Origin: Rhodospirillales bacterium
GTDB lineage: Bacteria; Pseudomonadota; Alphaproteobacteria; UBA8366; JADFVY01
NCBI GenBank assembly: GCA_020356105.1
Contig: CP070634.1
Span: 1,600,098 to 1,651,841, forward strand
Length of the DNA: 51,744 nucleotides
Reading direction: 5' to 3'
Shown here one piece after another: positions 36,658-45,813 of this stretch (position 1 is the first letter of the stretch; every line of letters begins with the position of its first letter). The notes beneath the pieces were generated by a model. That model ran no database searches and was not told where the DNA came from. It saw nothing but the letters and a program-made list of their open reading frames with translations. Both the position numbers and the translations under genes were made by a program.

Positions 36658-39600
36658 TGCGCCGGCTCGTCGTCGCCGCGGCCCATCGCGCTGCACAGCA
36701 TCAGATAGAGCTTGCCGACGTCGGCGGTCAGGAAGGTCGAGTGGAGAAGCTGTTCCGGGTCGCACTCCCTCGCCTCCGCCAGCAGGCGCTCGAACTGGTC
36801 GACATACTGGGTGACGTAGCGGCGCATCTCCTCGTTGTGGCGGAGCTTTTCGCCGGCCCTGGCGATGCTCGAGGCCGAATTGCGCCCGCGCAGCAGGGCC
36901 CGGGTGAACACGCCGCGATCGCCGTTGGCGTACCGCTTCCAGTCGGCTTCGGAGACCTCATCGTGGAGCGCCCGCGACAGGTCGATCGCGGTCGAGTTGA
37001 GATCCTCGATCACGAACCGGGCCGTCTTGAGGAACAGGTCGCGACGCAGCCCCTGCTCCTGGGTTCTGAATTCCTGGGCCCGCGATTCGGCCCGGTCGGC
37101 GGCCCGGATCATCCGCGTCGCCTGCTCGTCGAAGGCCCGGCCCGCCCAGTCGGCGCGCGTCATCGCCTCCTCCAGCGTACGCAGCAGGGCGCCGCTATGC
37201 TCGTGGATGTTCTTGCCGATATCGGCGACCTGGTCGACCGTCCGCTCGGTCACCGCCTCCAGCATCTCGCGCTGGCGGCCGAGCGTCACGCCGGCCTTGT
37301 CGATCTGCCGCCCGGCCACCTCGACCGCGTGATCGAGGCTCTGCGACTGGGTGCGGAACTGCTCGGTCAGGCGTGAGATGCGTCCGGCGACCTGCTCGGC
37401 GGTGCCGGACAGCGTGCCGCTGTGACCGACGAAGGCATCGCCGATGCTGCGCAGCCCGTCGGCCGCCGACAACACCGCCTGTGCCAGTTCCTCGGCATGC
37501 TGGCGCACGGACGATGCGGTCGCATCGACGTGACCGCCGGCGTCGCGCGCGCGCTCGCTGAGAATGTCGGCCTGCTTGCGGAACCGCTCGCTGACCTCGT
37601 CGATCAGGCCGAGCGCGGTGCGCACCGAATCGTTGAGGGTCGTCGATTGGGCCGAGAAGCCCTGGCCGGCCTCGCTGATGCGGGCGGTCACCCGCTCGGC
37701 CGCCTCGATCAGCTGTTCGGTCAGGTGCTGGATGCTCCGGCCGACGTCATCGGCCCGCTGTTCGCTGGTCTCGGCGGCGGTGTTGAGCGCGTCCGTATGT
37801 TGTCCGACCAGGGTCGCCACGGTATGCGCGCGCTGGCCGATCACATCGGCCAACCGCGCCAGGTCCCGGCTCTCCTCGCGCAGGGTGTCGCGGATCCGCG
37901 CCGCGTCCGCCGCCGCCTGTTCGGAACTGCGCTCCATCTCCTCGCGGTTCTCGCGCGCGGCCTCGCGCATCGACTCGCGAATCCGGGCGGCATCGGCGGT
38001 GGCCTGGGTCGTCTGGCGCGCCATGTTCTCGACGCTCTCGTGCATCGCCACGCGGATTTCCTGCGCCTGGCCGGTCGAAACATCCGCGATCGCACGCAGC
38101 GCCTCGCTCTCGCGGCCCAAGAGGGAGGCGATGGTCCGCGCCTGGCCGGCCGCCGTCTCGGAGGCGTCGTTCAACACGCGGGTCTGCTCGTGCAGCACCT
38201 CAGTCAGATGCCGGGCCTGCTCGGTCGCCGGGCTGACCGCATCGGTGTAGGAGCGGGCGCCACTCTCCATCGTCTCCTTGAGTTCCTCCATGCGGGCCGC
38301 GATCAGCGCCTCGAATTCGGCGGTCTGGCTCGCCGAACGCTCCGCCGCCGCGGCCAGCTCGCGGGCCTGGCGCTGCAGTGCGTCGCTCACGGCCTCCGCG
38401 CGTTCGCCGGTCAGCCGCGATGCGGCGAGCAGCTCGTCGGTCTGTCCGCGCAGCAGATGGCTGAGCACGGTCACCTGCTTCGTCGTCTCGTCGCTGGCCT
38501 GCGCCAGCTGCCGCGCCTGCTCACCGCTCATCTCCTCGACCGCGGTGGCCTGTCCGCTCAGATGTTCGGCCGTCGCGGTCAAGCCGTCGGCGCGCTCACG
38601 CAAGGCGTTGTTGAGCAGTTCCACCTGATCGAAGGTCAGCTTGCCGGCCTCTGACAGATCCTCGATCTGGCCGCGCATCACCGCGGCCAGCTCGTCGACC
38701 TGGTCCTGGCTTCGCTGAACCACGCCGGCGAGCTCGGAAGCGCGCTGCGCCAGAACCGCATCGAGCCGGTTTGCGACCTCGCCGGTCTGCTCGTCGAGAC
38801 CGTCCCCGATCTCCTTGACGCTGGCAGTCGCCTTCTCCATGAACGCGTTGAGGGCGATCTGCTGGCTGCTCAGCGCGTGCTCCATGGCATCGGTCACGCC
38901 GGTGATCTTCTTCGAAAGATCGCCGGTGAGCGTATCGAGGAAACCGGCGCTGCGCTTGGACGCTTCGGACAACGCGACGATCTGGCGGTTGATCGCCTGC
39001 TCCAGTTCGTCGGCGAAGGCCTTGCCGCGCGCCTCCAGGTTTTCCACGGTGGCGTCGGCCTGCTCGGCCGTCCGCTTGCTGACCTCGTGCAGATGGGTCG
39101 ACGTCTCGACCAGAGAGCGCTCGATACTGGCCGCATTCTCCTTCGCCGCGATCGCGGCCGCATCGAGCTGGCCGGTGTAATCGCGGAACATCGTGCCGAT
39201 CTGCTGCGCCTGGCCAGCCGCCGCCTCGGATGCCTGCAACATCTCCGCGATCTGTGCCCGCAGGGCGCCGCGCATGTCCTCGGAATGCGCCAGCGCGCTG
39301 TCGGTCGCCGCGCTCATCTCCTGCGCCTGTTTCTCGACCGTCTGACGCAGATGGTCCTCGCGGGCGTGGAACCGGTCGGCCAGGTCCGACAGCATCCGGG
39401 TGTGGCGTTCCAGAAGGTCGCTGATCATCTGCGCCTCGCTGGTCGCTCTCTCGGAGACGGCGGCGAGGGCTTCGGTCCGCCCGCCAAGCGTCTTGGACAG
39501 CTTTTCCATCTGGATCGTCGCGGTGTCGGTGACGCGGTCGAGCGACTCGGCCTGGCTGCGCAGCGAATCGGTGACCGCGCGCACCCGGCTCTCCGCGTCG

Positions 39601-39956
39601 TCGGGCGGATAGGTCAGAAGTTCCAGCTGGGCGCGCAGCATCTCGGTGTGCTCGCGCAGCTCGCCGCCGCGCCGCAGGTACAAAACGACCAGCCACAGCA
39701 CGACCAGCGGCATGGCGATTCCCGCGGCCGCGGCGCCCGCCTCATGCGGCGCCATCGTCGCCAGCGCCTCGCTGCCGATATGGCCGAAGGCGTAGATCAG
39801 ACAGAGCAGGATCCAGATGACGCTGACCCCGCCCGCGATCAACGCGGTCTTGAGTCGGGCCTCGGCGGCCCGCTCCATCGCCGCCTGCAGCGACAGCGGA
39901 TGCGGCGCGATGCGATCGCTTTTCGCACGCGGCAGTTCGGTGACGTTGGAGCTCAT
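36654..39956 (-). CDS. Very long coiled-coil membrane protein, TipN-like architecture
   Basis: 1100 residues. Two transmembrane segments near the N-terminus (about 37-59 and 78-94) put both ends in the cytoplasm. Residues 100-1010 are a nearly continuous heptad-rich coiled coil, dominated by A, E, Q, L, T and R, with recurring short units such as EQA..L...L..Q...L..A. The last 90 residues (LSRALHDEVSEADWKRYANG ... DVGKLYLMLCSAMGRGDDE) are non-repetitive and look like a conserved domain. Architecture, not sequence identity, resembles Caulobacter TipN and other polar scaffolds. It is not a chemoreceptor, since no MCP hairpin signature is seen. It could instead be another apolipoprotein-like filament protein. 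Confidence 0.75.
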   Translation of the reverse strand: MSSNVTELPRAKSDRIAPHPLSLQAAMERAAEARLKTALIAGGVSVIWILLCLIYAFGHIGSEALATMAPHEAGAAAAGIAMPLVVLWLVVLYLRRGGELREHTEMLRAQLELLTYPPDDAESRVRAVTDSLRSQAESLDRVTDTATIQMEKLSKTLGGRTEALAAVSERATSEAQMISDLLERHTRMLSDLADRFHAREDHLRQTVEKQAQEMSAATDSALAHSEDMRGALRAQIAEMLQASEAAAGQAQQIGTMFRDYTGQLDAAAIAAKENAASIERSLVETSTHLHEVSKRTAEQADATVENLEARGKAFADELEQAINRQIVALSEASKRSAGFLDTLTGDLSKKITGVTDAMEHALSSQQIALNAFMEKATASVKEIGDGLDEQTGEVANRLDAVLAQRASELAGVVQRSQDQVDELAAVMRGQIEDLSEAGKLTFDQVELLNNALRERADGLTATAEHLSGQATAVEEMSGEQARQLAQASDETTKQVTVLSHLLRGQTDELLAASRLTGERAEAVSDALQRQARELAAAAERSASQTAEFEALIAARMEELKETMESGARSYTDAVSPATEQARHLTEVLHEQTRVLNDASETAAGQARTIASLLGRESEALRAIADVSTGQAQEIRVAMHESVENMARQTTQATADAARIRESMREAARENREEMERSSEQAAADAARIRDTLREESRDLARLADVIGQRAHTVATLVGQHTDALNTAAETSEQRADDVGRSIQHLTEQLIEAAERVTARISEAGQGFSAQSTTLNDSVRTALGLIDEVSERFRKQADILSERARDAGGHVDATASSVRQHAEELAQAVLSAADGLRSIGDAFVGHSGTLSGTAEQVAGRISRLTEQFRTQSQSLDHAVEVAGRQIDKAGVTLGRQREMLEAVTERTVDQVADIGKNIHEHSGALLRTLEEAMTRADWAGRAFDEQATRMIRAADRAESRAQEFRTQEQGLRRDLFLKTARFVIEDLNSTAIDLSRALHDEVSEADWKRYANGDRGVFTRALLRGRNSASSIARAGEKLRHNEEMRRYVTQYVDQFERLLAEARECDPEQLLHSTFLTADVGKLYLMLCSAMGRGDDEPAH

Positions 39957-40008
39957 CGCGCGTCCCCGGCGAATCTTCTACGAATCAGTAACTTATAGCA
40001 ATATCTTC

Positions 40009-40024
40009 GTTAATAAAACATAAA
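40009..40024 (-). promoter_or_regulatory. CtrA-box-like sequence upstream of the coiled-coil protein
   Basis: Read toward the gene, TTTA-N7-TTAAC, one base from the CtrA consensus TTAA-N7-TTAAC, about 55 bases before the start codon in an AT-rich patch. Suggestive only. Confidence 0.35.
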
Positions 40025-40191
40025 TGCAAGATAACATTAAGGCGCGCTTCCCCTTCGGGATTACAGGATTCGCCGTCGACATCGACTTGCGCTTGACCGA
40101 TGCGCCGCGGTGCGCGCCGGCTGCGGGCCCGGGCACCATCGGGCGGGGATTTCGCCTTCCAGCCCGCGCCGGGCCGGAGTAGAAACGCAGG

Positions 40192-41409
40192 ATGCTCCCG
40201 CTTTCGTTCCTGCGCATCCACGGACGGCTGATCGGCTTCGGCTTCTTCATGTATTTCTGCTCCAGCGCCGGGCAGACGTTCTTCATTGCGTTGTTCGGCG
40301 GCGAGCTGCGCGCCGATTTCGGGCTCTCGCATGGCACGTTCGGGACGATCTACGCGGTCGCGACCCTGGCCAGCGCGGCCACGCTGATCTGGATCGGGCG
40401 CCTGATCGACCGCGTGCGCCTGCCCCTGTTCGCGGCCGGCGTGCTGGCCGGGCTCGCGGGTGTGAGCCTGCTGACCAGCGCAATCTGGAGCGCCGCCGCC
40501 CTGGCGGTGGCGCTGTTCGGATTGCGGCTGTTCGGCCAGGGCCTGTCCGGGCACACCGCCGCCACCGCCATGGGCCGCTACTTCGAGGCCGAGCGGGGCC
40601 GCGCGCTCAGCATCGCGGTCATGGGACTGCCGGCCGGCAAGTTCGTGCTGCCGTCCCTCGTCGTGGCCGGGCTCGCGGTGACCGATTGGCGCAGCCTGTG
40701 GCTGGTGACCGCTATCGTCCTGGCGGCGGCGATCCCGCTGGTCTTCGTCCTGCTCGACGGACATGGCGCGCGCGACACGGCGCTGCGGCTGCGGCGCGAA
40801 ACCGGGAAATCGGGCGGGACGGGCGACCGCGCGCTCGGTGCGGTGCTGCGCGATGCCGGGCTGTGGCTGCGCCTGCCGGCGCTGCTGGCGACCCCGGCGA
40901 TCTTCACCGGGCTGATCTTCCACCAGGTCCACCTCGCCGCGGCCAAGGGCTGGCCGCTCTCCCTGATCGCCGGATCGTTCTCCGTGTTCGCGGTGGCCTC
41001 GATCGCCGGCACGCTGGGCGCAGGTCCGCTGGTCGACCGCGTCGGGGCGCGGCGCCTGGTCTCCGTCTTCCTCGCCCCCCTCCTGCTGTCGTGCCTCGCC
41101 CTCGGCCTCGGCAACGATCCGCTGGCGGCGCCGCTGTTCCTCGGCCTGATGGGGCTGGCGACGGGGATATCCTTCGTGATCGGCGGCGCGCTTTGGCCCG
41201 AGCTCTACGGCACCACCCATCTCGGCGCGATCCGCGCGTTCACCCAGGCCGTGATGGTGTTCGCCACCGGCTTCGCCCCGGCCGCGGTGGGCCTTGCGAT
41301 CGACGGCGGGGTGTCGGTCGAGCGCATCGCCCTCGCCTGCGCGGCCTACTGCCTTGTCGCCGCAGCGCTCGCCGCCACGCTGCGCGAACGGCCCCGCGCG
41401 GCGCGGTAG
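40192..41409 (+). CDS. Major facilitator superfamily transporter
   Basis: 405 residues, about 12 hydrophobic segments. The loop 2-3 motif is present in the form GRLIDRVRLPL, and a matching second-half loop GPLVDRVGARRL follows transmembrane segment 8. The start region FGFFMYFCSSAGQTFFIALFGG is like a group of alphaproteobacterial MFS proteins without a known substrate. The next gene starts 70 bases on with its own ribosome site and may be cotranscribed. Confidence 0.85.
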   Translation: MLPLSFLRIHGRLIGFGFFMYFCSSAGQTFFIALFGGELRADFGLSHGTFGTIYAVATLASAATLIWIGRLIDRVRLPLFAAGVLAGLAGVSLLTSAIWSAAALAVALFGLRLFGQGLSGHTAATAMGRYFEAERGRALSIAVMGLPAGKFVLPSLVVAGLAVTDWRSLWLVTAIVLAAAIPLVFVLLDGHGARDTALRLRRETGKSGGTGDRALGAVLRDAGLWLRLPALLATPAIFTGLIFHQVHLAAAKGWPLSLIAGSFSVFAVASIAGTLGAGPLVDRVGARRLVSVFLAPLLLSCLALGLGNDPLAAPLFLGLMGLATGISFVIGGALWPELYGTTHLGAIRAFTQAVMVFATGFAPAAVGLAIDGGVSVERIALACAAYCLVAAALAATLRERPRAAR

Positions 41410-41478
41410 GGCGGCGATGGACCGACGCTTCGACGGGCGGCGCGCCGCCGCCGCATTTCGACTTGCAGAGGAAATGTC

Positions 41479-42405
41479 ATGACTGATCCCATCCAGATCC
41501 GCATGGGCGGCTACGGCCCGCCATCGACGACGCACAGCCGGGCCCTGAAGTTGATCGGCGATGCGCTCGAAGCCGAGTTCGGCGATGCCGTGGACGTCAG
41601 GTATGTCTGGAACGTGATGGATTTCGGTTATCGCGCCGAGGACGTGCTGTGGCTCGCCGAATCGGGCGTGCTGACCATCGTCTACCAGTCGACCAGCTAC
41701 CTGACCGCCAAGGTGCCCGAGCTCGGCTTCGTCGACCTGCCGTTCCTGTTCGCCGACAATGCGACGGCCCGTGCGGCGATGGACGGTGCGCTCGGCGACT
41801 ACCTCAAGCAGCGCATCGAAGAGCGCATGAACTACCGCGTCCTGGGCTTCTTCGAGAACGGCTTCCGGCACATCTCGAACCGTCTGCGACCGGTGCGCCG
41901 TCCGGCGGACCTCGCCGGCATGCGGATCCGGGTGCTGCCGAGCCGCATCCAGGCCCGCACCTTCGAACTCCTCGGCGCAACGCCGCTGGCCATCGACCTG
42001 ACCGAGGCGATCGAGGGGATCGTCGCCGGGACCATCGACGCGCAGGAGAACCCGCTGGCCAACACGGTGACCTACGGGGTGCATGACTTCCACCGCTATC
42101 ACACGCTGAGCAACCACTTCTACATCTCGCGCGGCGTCTTCATGAACCGGCCCGCCTTCGAGGCGATGCCCGGCAGCATGCAGGCGGCGCTGCAGCGTGC
42201 CGTCGCCAACGCGACGCTCAGCCAGCGCGAGCTCGCCGTCGCCGAGGAGGAGACCGCCCGCCAGACCCTGATCGACGCCGGCTGCGAGATCACCGAGCTG
42301 ACGGACGAGTCGCGCGCATCCTTCGTCGACGCCGTCGCGCCGCTTCTGGACGAGGCGCGCGCCGCGTTCGGCGCGACGATGTTCGATCTCCTGGAAGGCA
42401 GATGA
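41479..42405 (+). CDS. TRAP-type (DctP-like) substrate-binding protein without signal peptide
   Basis: 308 residues. It has the DctP fold landmarks: YLTAKVPELGFVDLPFLFAD, RVLGFFENGFRHISNRLRPV with RPADLAGMRIRVLPSRI (the carboxylate-binding Arg block), and EAIEGIVAGTIDAQENPLAN. Binding proteins of TRAP importers are normally exported, but here the protein starts MTDPIQIRMGGYGPPST, which already is the first beta strand; no signal peptide precedes it and no in-frame upstream start adds one. No DctQ/DctM genes are nearby. It may be a cytoplasmic binding protein or a gene that has lost its signal. AGGAAA lies before the ATG. Confidence 0.82.
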   Translation: MTDPIQIRMGGYGPPSTTHSRALKLIGDALEAEFGDAVDVRYVWNVMDFGYRAEDVLWLAESGVLTIVYQSTSYLTAKVPELGFVDLPFLFADNATARAAMDGALGDYLKQRIEERMNYRVLGFFENGFRHISNRLRPVRRPADLAGMRIRVLPSRIQARTFELLGATPLAIDLTEAIEGIVAGTIDAQENPLANTVTYGVHDFHRYHTLSNHFYISRGVFMNRPAFEAMPGSMQAALQRAVANATLSQRELAVAEEETARQTLIDAGCEITELTDESRASFVDAVAPLLDEARAAFGATMFDLLEGR

Positions 42406-42442
42406 GCCGGCCGGCGGGGCCGGCCGCCCACGTCCCAGGCGC

Positions 42443-42471
42443 TTGTCGGAATACTGATTTTGCGATATTTC
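42443..42471 (+). promoter_or_regulatory. Candidate promoter just before the nuclease-like gene
   Basis: TTGTCG (42443-42448), 17-base spacer, TATTTC (42466-42471). Transcription would begin at or next to the ATG at 42479, which lacks a good Shine-Dalgarno sequence. Weak match. Confidence 0.3.
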
Positions 42472-42478
42472 ATAGGGC

Positions 42479-42970
42479 ATGAACGCACTGATCCGAAAAC
42501 TGTTCCTGGCCGCCCTCGTAACCCTCGCGCCGTTCGCCGCGAACGCGATCGAGTTCGTCAAGGGCACGGCCGCCGCGCTCACCGGCGATACCATCCAGGT
42601 CGGCAGCCCGGGCCATCGCACCGTGACCCTGCATCTGTGGGGCATCGAGGCACCGGAGAAGGTGGGGTACAGCGAAGAGGGGCTCTACGCCCGCACCGTG
42701 CTCGACGATTTGCTGTTCGAGCACGGCCAGAACGTGCTGTGCGTGGTCGACAGTTTCGACCGGACGGCGGCGGTGTGCCGGGCCGGCGAGACCGATCTCG
42801 GCGCGGCGATGCTGCTCTCGGGATGGGCGACCGCCGACCGCACCGTGCTGCTCGCCGACGTGCCCGGCGGCGACAGCGAGCGCACGCAGCGCGCCGCCGC
42901 CTATCGCGAGGCCGAGCTGCGCGCCCGGCGCGAGCGCAAGGGCCTGTGGGCCAACATGCCGGCCCGGTAG
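42479..42970 (+). CDS. Secreted thermonuclease (SNase)-family protein
   Basis: 163 residues. Signal peptide MNALIRKLFLAALVTLAPFA with cleavage near ANA|IEF. The mature part has the SNase fold: GTAAALTGDTIQV, VTLHLWGIEAPEKVGYSEEG, YARTVLDDLL, then DLGAAMLLSGWATADR and RARRERKGLWANMP. The usual catalytic Arg-Glu-Arg set is not obvious (no R-x-R around GIEAPE), so activity is doubtful. Single gene; unknown target. Confidence 0.8.
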   Translation: MNALIRKLFLAALVTLAPFAANAIEFVKGTAAALTGDTIQVGSPGHRTVTLHLWGIEAPEKVGYSEEGLYARTVLDDLLFEHGQNVLCVVDSFDRTAAVCRAGETDLGAAMLLSGWATADRTVLLADVPGGDSERTQRAAAYREAELRARRERKGLWANMPAR

Positions 42971-42980
42971 CGTCGCCGCC

Positions 42981-43619
42981 TCATTCCGGTGTCCAGATGA
43001 CGGCGCGGATCGGCGTCGGGCCGGCCGGGCCCGTCGCCGGGTTGAGCGCCTCCGGGCAGTTCGACAGGACCGCCAGCACGTCCATCTCGGCGCGCAGGTC
43101 GACATGGTCGCCCGGCCGCGACAGCGACTCGGCGATTTGCGCCGCGCCGTCCAGCGCGACCGGGACATGCATGAAGAAATTGACGTTTGCGACGATATGC
43201 TCCGGCCCGAGGCCGTGCCGCGCGAGCTCGCGCTCGAAATTGCGCTGGCAGCACTCGGGATTGGTCTTGCCGTAGCGCACGAGATCGAGCTCGAACGAGC
43301 AGCAGCCGAAGATCGTATCATGCCGTCCGCAGGTATCCGCGATGACGGTCATCATCGGCCGCGCCAGCGACGAGCGGAGCACCGAGCCCGCGCCGATGTA
43401 GATCTGTCCGGGTACCTTGATGGTGTTGGCGGCGTGATAGCGCTCGCCGGGATCGTCGGCATTAAAGCAGAGGAAATCGATCGCCTGCTGGCCCTCGAGG
43501 TCAACGAGGCGCAGCACGTCACCGCGCGCGATGCGGGCGCTCCAGGGCGCGCCGGCGGGCACCACGGTATCGGACCGGATCCGGCCCTGCGGGAGGATGG
43601 GCTTCGGGGTGTCGCTCAT
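42981..43619 (-). CDS. Urea carboxylase-associated (DUF1989) family protein
   Basis: 212 residues from ATG 43619 (GAGGC seven bases upstream); longer frame not homologous. VVPAGAPWSARIARGDVLRL, DLEGQQAIDFLCFNADDPGE, FGCCSFELDLVRYGKTNPEC and NFFMHVPVALDG are the DUF1989 blocks. Family members accompany urea carboxylase/allophanate hydrolase, but none of these is in the window; the protein is an orphan here. Several Cys and His residues could bind a metal. Confidence 0.85.
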   Translation of the reverse strand: MSDTPKPILPQGRIRSDTVVPAGAPWSARIARGDVLRLVDLEGQQAIDFLCFNADDPGERYHAANTIKVPGQIYIGAGSVLRSSLARPMMTVIADTCGRHDTIFGCCSFELDLVRYGKTNPECCQRNFERELARHGLGPEHIVANVNFFMHVPVALDGAAQIAESLSRPGDHVDLRAEMDVLAVLSNCPEALNPATGPAGPTPIRAVIWTPE

Positions 43620-43841
43620 GGCGGTGCCTCGCGGGTTCGGGACGGCGCGCAACGGACCCGCACACTATACCGCAAGCGCCATCCCGGCCGCATCGCGGGA
43701 AAATCCCCCTTGCGACGATGACTCCGCGCAATCGCCTGTGCTAGGGTCCGCCGCCTATCGAGGCTCTTGCCGTATATCTGTCGGCCATTTTCCGGATGTC
43801 GCCAGTTGCGCGAGGCGCCCGCCAGAGAAGGAGACAGACAG

Positions 43842-44270
43842 ATGAGCGAAGCCAAGACCGGCGATACCGTCCGCATTCACTATACCGGCACCCTGACGGA
43901 CGGCCGCCAGTTCGATTCGTCGGCCGGACGCGATCCGCTGGAGTTCACCATCGGCGCGGGGCAAATCATCCCCGGCCTGGATCGCGAGGTCGCCGGCATG
44001 GCGATCGGCGATACCAAGACCGTCACCGTGCCGGCCGACGAGGCCTATGGCCAGCATGACCCGGCCGCCGTCCAGGAGGTGCCGCGCGACGCCGTGCCAT
44101 CCGAGATCGAGCCGGTCGTCGGCAAGCGGCTGCAGGCGACGACCGCCGATGGCGGCCAGATGGTCGTCACCATCACCGCGGTCGGCGACGAGACCCTGAC
44201 GATGGACGCCAACCACCCGCTGGCGGGAGAGGACCTCGTGTTCGAGGTCGAGCTGGTCGAGATCGTCTGA
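43842..44270 (+). CDS. FKBP-type peptidyl-prolyl cis-trans isomerase (SlyD-like)
   Basis: 142 residues. TVRIHYTGTLTDGRQFDSSA, PLEFTIGAGQIIPGLDREVAG, then an IF (insert-in-flap) chaperone domain (about residues 70-120) between EAYGQHDPAAVQEVPRDAVP and GEDLVFEVELVEI. This is the SlyD/FkpB layout: prolyl isomerase plus chaperone. The metal-binding His-rich tail of E. coli SlyD is lacking. ATG at 43842 has GAGAAGGAG upstream. Cytoplasmic. Confidence 0.92.
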   Translation: MSEAKTGDTVRIHYTGTLTDGRQFDSSAGRDPLEFTIGAGQIIPGLDREVAGMAIGDTKTVTVPADEAYGQHDPAAVQEVPRDAVPSEIEPVVGKRLQATTADGGQMVVTITAVGDETLTMDANHPLAGEDLVFEVELVEIV

Positions 44271-44279
44271 GCGACCCGC

Positions 44280-45257
44280 CTATTCGCAGGTGCGTTCCGG
44301 CCGGTAGGTCTGGTGCAGGGTGCCGGGGCTGCGGCCGCCGACATCCTGGCCGCCGCCCGGCATGTGGATCCGCCCGTCGATATAGGCCGCTCCGGTGACC
44401 CCGTGCAACGGCACCGGCATGTCGGCCAGCCGCGTCCAGCGGTCTCGGCCGGGATCGTAAACCGTGTGGTCGGGGAACATGCCCGCGCCGCCCTCGCCGC
44501 CCCAGACATGGAAGCAGCCGCGCGCCGCAATGCCGTTGACGCCGCTGCGCGGCCGCGGCATCGGCGCCGCCTTCGACCATGCGCCGGTCGTCGGATCGAA
44601 CACCTCGAGAATCGCCGAGGCCTCGCTGCGATAGCCGGGCCCGAGCCGGCCGCCGGCAATGAAGATCTTGCCGCCGATCGCCGCGCCGGCCAGGTGGTTG
44701 CGCTGGCTCGGCAGGGCTGGCAGCACCTCCCAGCGGTCGGCGGCGGGGTCGTAGACCGCGAAATCGTGGCCGTGCGGCGGCCGCCCGCCGGCGACGTAGA
44801 TCTTGCCGTCCAGCGTCACCGCGACACCGGCGCCGCGCGCCCGCGGCAGCGGTGCGCGCGCCTCCCATTCGCCCGCTGCCGGGTCGAGCGCCCAGACCGC
44901 GTCGGTGAAGCCGCGGCCGAAGATGCCGCCCTGGCCGCCGAAGACGAAGACCCGGCCGGCGGCCGATGCGGCCATCAGGTGGTGCGCCGGTTCCGGCAGC
45001 GGCGGGCCGCGGCGCCAGCGGTCGGCCGCCGCATCGTAGATATGGACCGAGGTCCCCGCGACGTCGCCGATGGCATAGCCGCCGATGACGTAGATCTCGC
45101 CGGCGAGCTCAGCGACCGCGAACTCGGAATGCGCCGCCGGAAGCGGCGCGGCCGTGCCCCATTCGCCCTGTGCCGTGGCGCTCGATACCATGACGGCGAG
45201 CAGGGCTGCGCCAGCAGCGAGGCGGTTCGCAAGACCGATCATGATGGCCGATACCAT
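44280..45257 (-). CDS. Exported Kelch-repeat beta-propeller protein
   Basis: 325 residues. Signal peptide (ANRLAAGAALLAVMVSSATA, residues 10-29) followed by about five or six Kelch repeats, each with a GG doublet and W/Y spacing (EIYVIGGYAIG, VFVFGGQGG, KIYVAGGRPP, KIFIAGGRLG, CFHVWGGEGG). Ligand unknown. ATG 45257 has AGGAGGAGA five bases upstream. Convergent with the FKBP gene, nine bases apart. Confidence 0.88.
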   Translation of the reverse strand: MVSAIMIGLANRLAAGAALLAVMVSSATAQGEWGTAAPLPAAHSEFAVAELAGEIYVIGGYAIGDVAGTSVHIYDAAADRWRRGPPLPEPAHHLMAASAAGRVFVFGGQGGIFGRGFTDAVWALDPAAGEWEARAPLPRARGAGVAVTLDGKIYVAGGRPPHGHDFAVYDPAADRWEVLPALPSQRNHLAGAAIGGKIFIAGGRLGPGYRSEASAILEVFDPTTGAWSKAAPMPRPRSGVNGIAARGCFHVWGGEGGAGMFPDHTVYDPGRDRWTRLADMPVPLHGVTGAAYIDGRIHMPGGGQDVGGRSPGTLHQTYRPERTCE

Positions 45258-45290
45258 CGCGCGCTCTCCTCCTGCCCGGGCGCCCGCGCC

Positions 45291-45776
45291 TTAGTCGCGG
45301 AAGTTCACATATTGCAGCGGCTGCTCGATGCCGAGATCCTTGATCAGCGCGATCGCCGCCTGCAGATCGTCGCGCTTCTTGCCCGAGACGCGCAGCTCGT
45401 CGCCCTGGATCGCCACCTGCACCTTCATCTTCGCGCCCTTGACCGCCTTGACGATCTTCTGGGCGAGCTCGCGCTCGATACCCTGGCGCACCGTCACCGT
45501 CTGGCGCAGCGTGTTGTGCGACGCCGGCTCCGGCTTGGCGAAGTCGAACGCGCCGGCGTCGACCTTGCGCCGGGCAAGATAGGTGCGCAGCAGATCCTGC
45601 ACCTGCTTCAGCTTGAACTCGTCATCGGCGCGCAAGGTCACGACGCCGTCGGCATGCTCGACCGAACAATTGCTGCCTTTGAAATCGTAGCGCGTGCCGA
45701 TCTCGCGCATCGCCCCCTGCACGGCGTTGTCGACCTCGGGCAGCTCGGTGCGGGACACGACATCGAAGGAGGGCAT
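45291..45776 (-). CDS. yajQ: YajQ family nucleotide-binding protein
   Basis: 161 residues, the whole family length. MPSFDVVSRTELPEVDNAVQ, RYDFKGSNCSVE, and LRQTVTVRQGIERELAQKIV, KMKVQVAIQGDELRVSGKKR and DLGIEQPLQYVNFRD are diagnostic. Some members bind cyclic di-GMP. Cytoplasmic. Confidence 0.94.
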   Translation of the reverse strand: MPSFDVVSRTELPEVDNAVQGAMREIGTRYDFKGSNCSVEHADGVVTLRADDEFKLKQVQDLLRTYLARRKVDAGAFDFAKPEPASHNTLRQTVTVRQGIERELAQKIVKAVKGAKMKVQVAIQGDELRVSGKKRDDLQAAIALIKDLGIEQPLQYVNFRD

Positions 45777-45813
45777 GGCGGGGACCTCACATGTGCGAAG
45801 CGGGGGCCGGGGT

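Noticed and set aside
39985..42645. 886-codon minus-strand frame opposite the MFS and TRAP-type genes
   Set aside because: Antisense shadow; compositionally biased, no domain.
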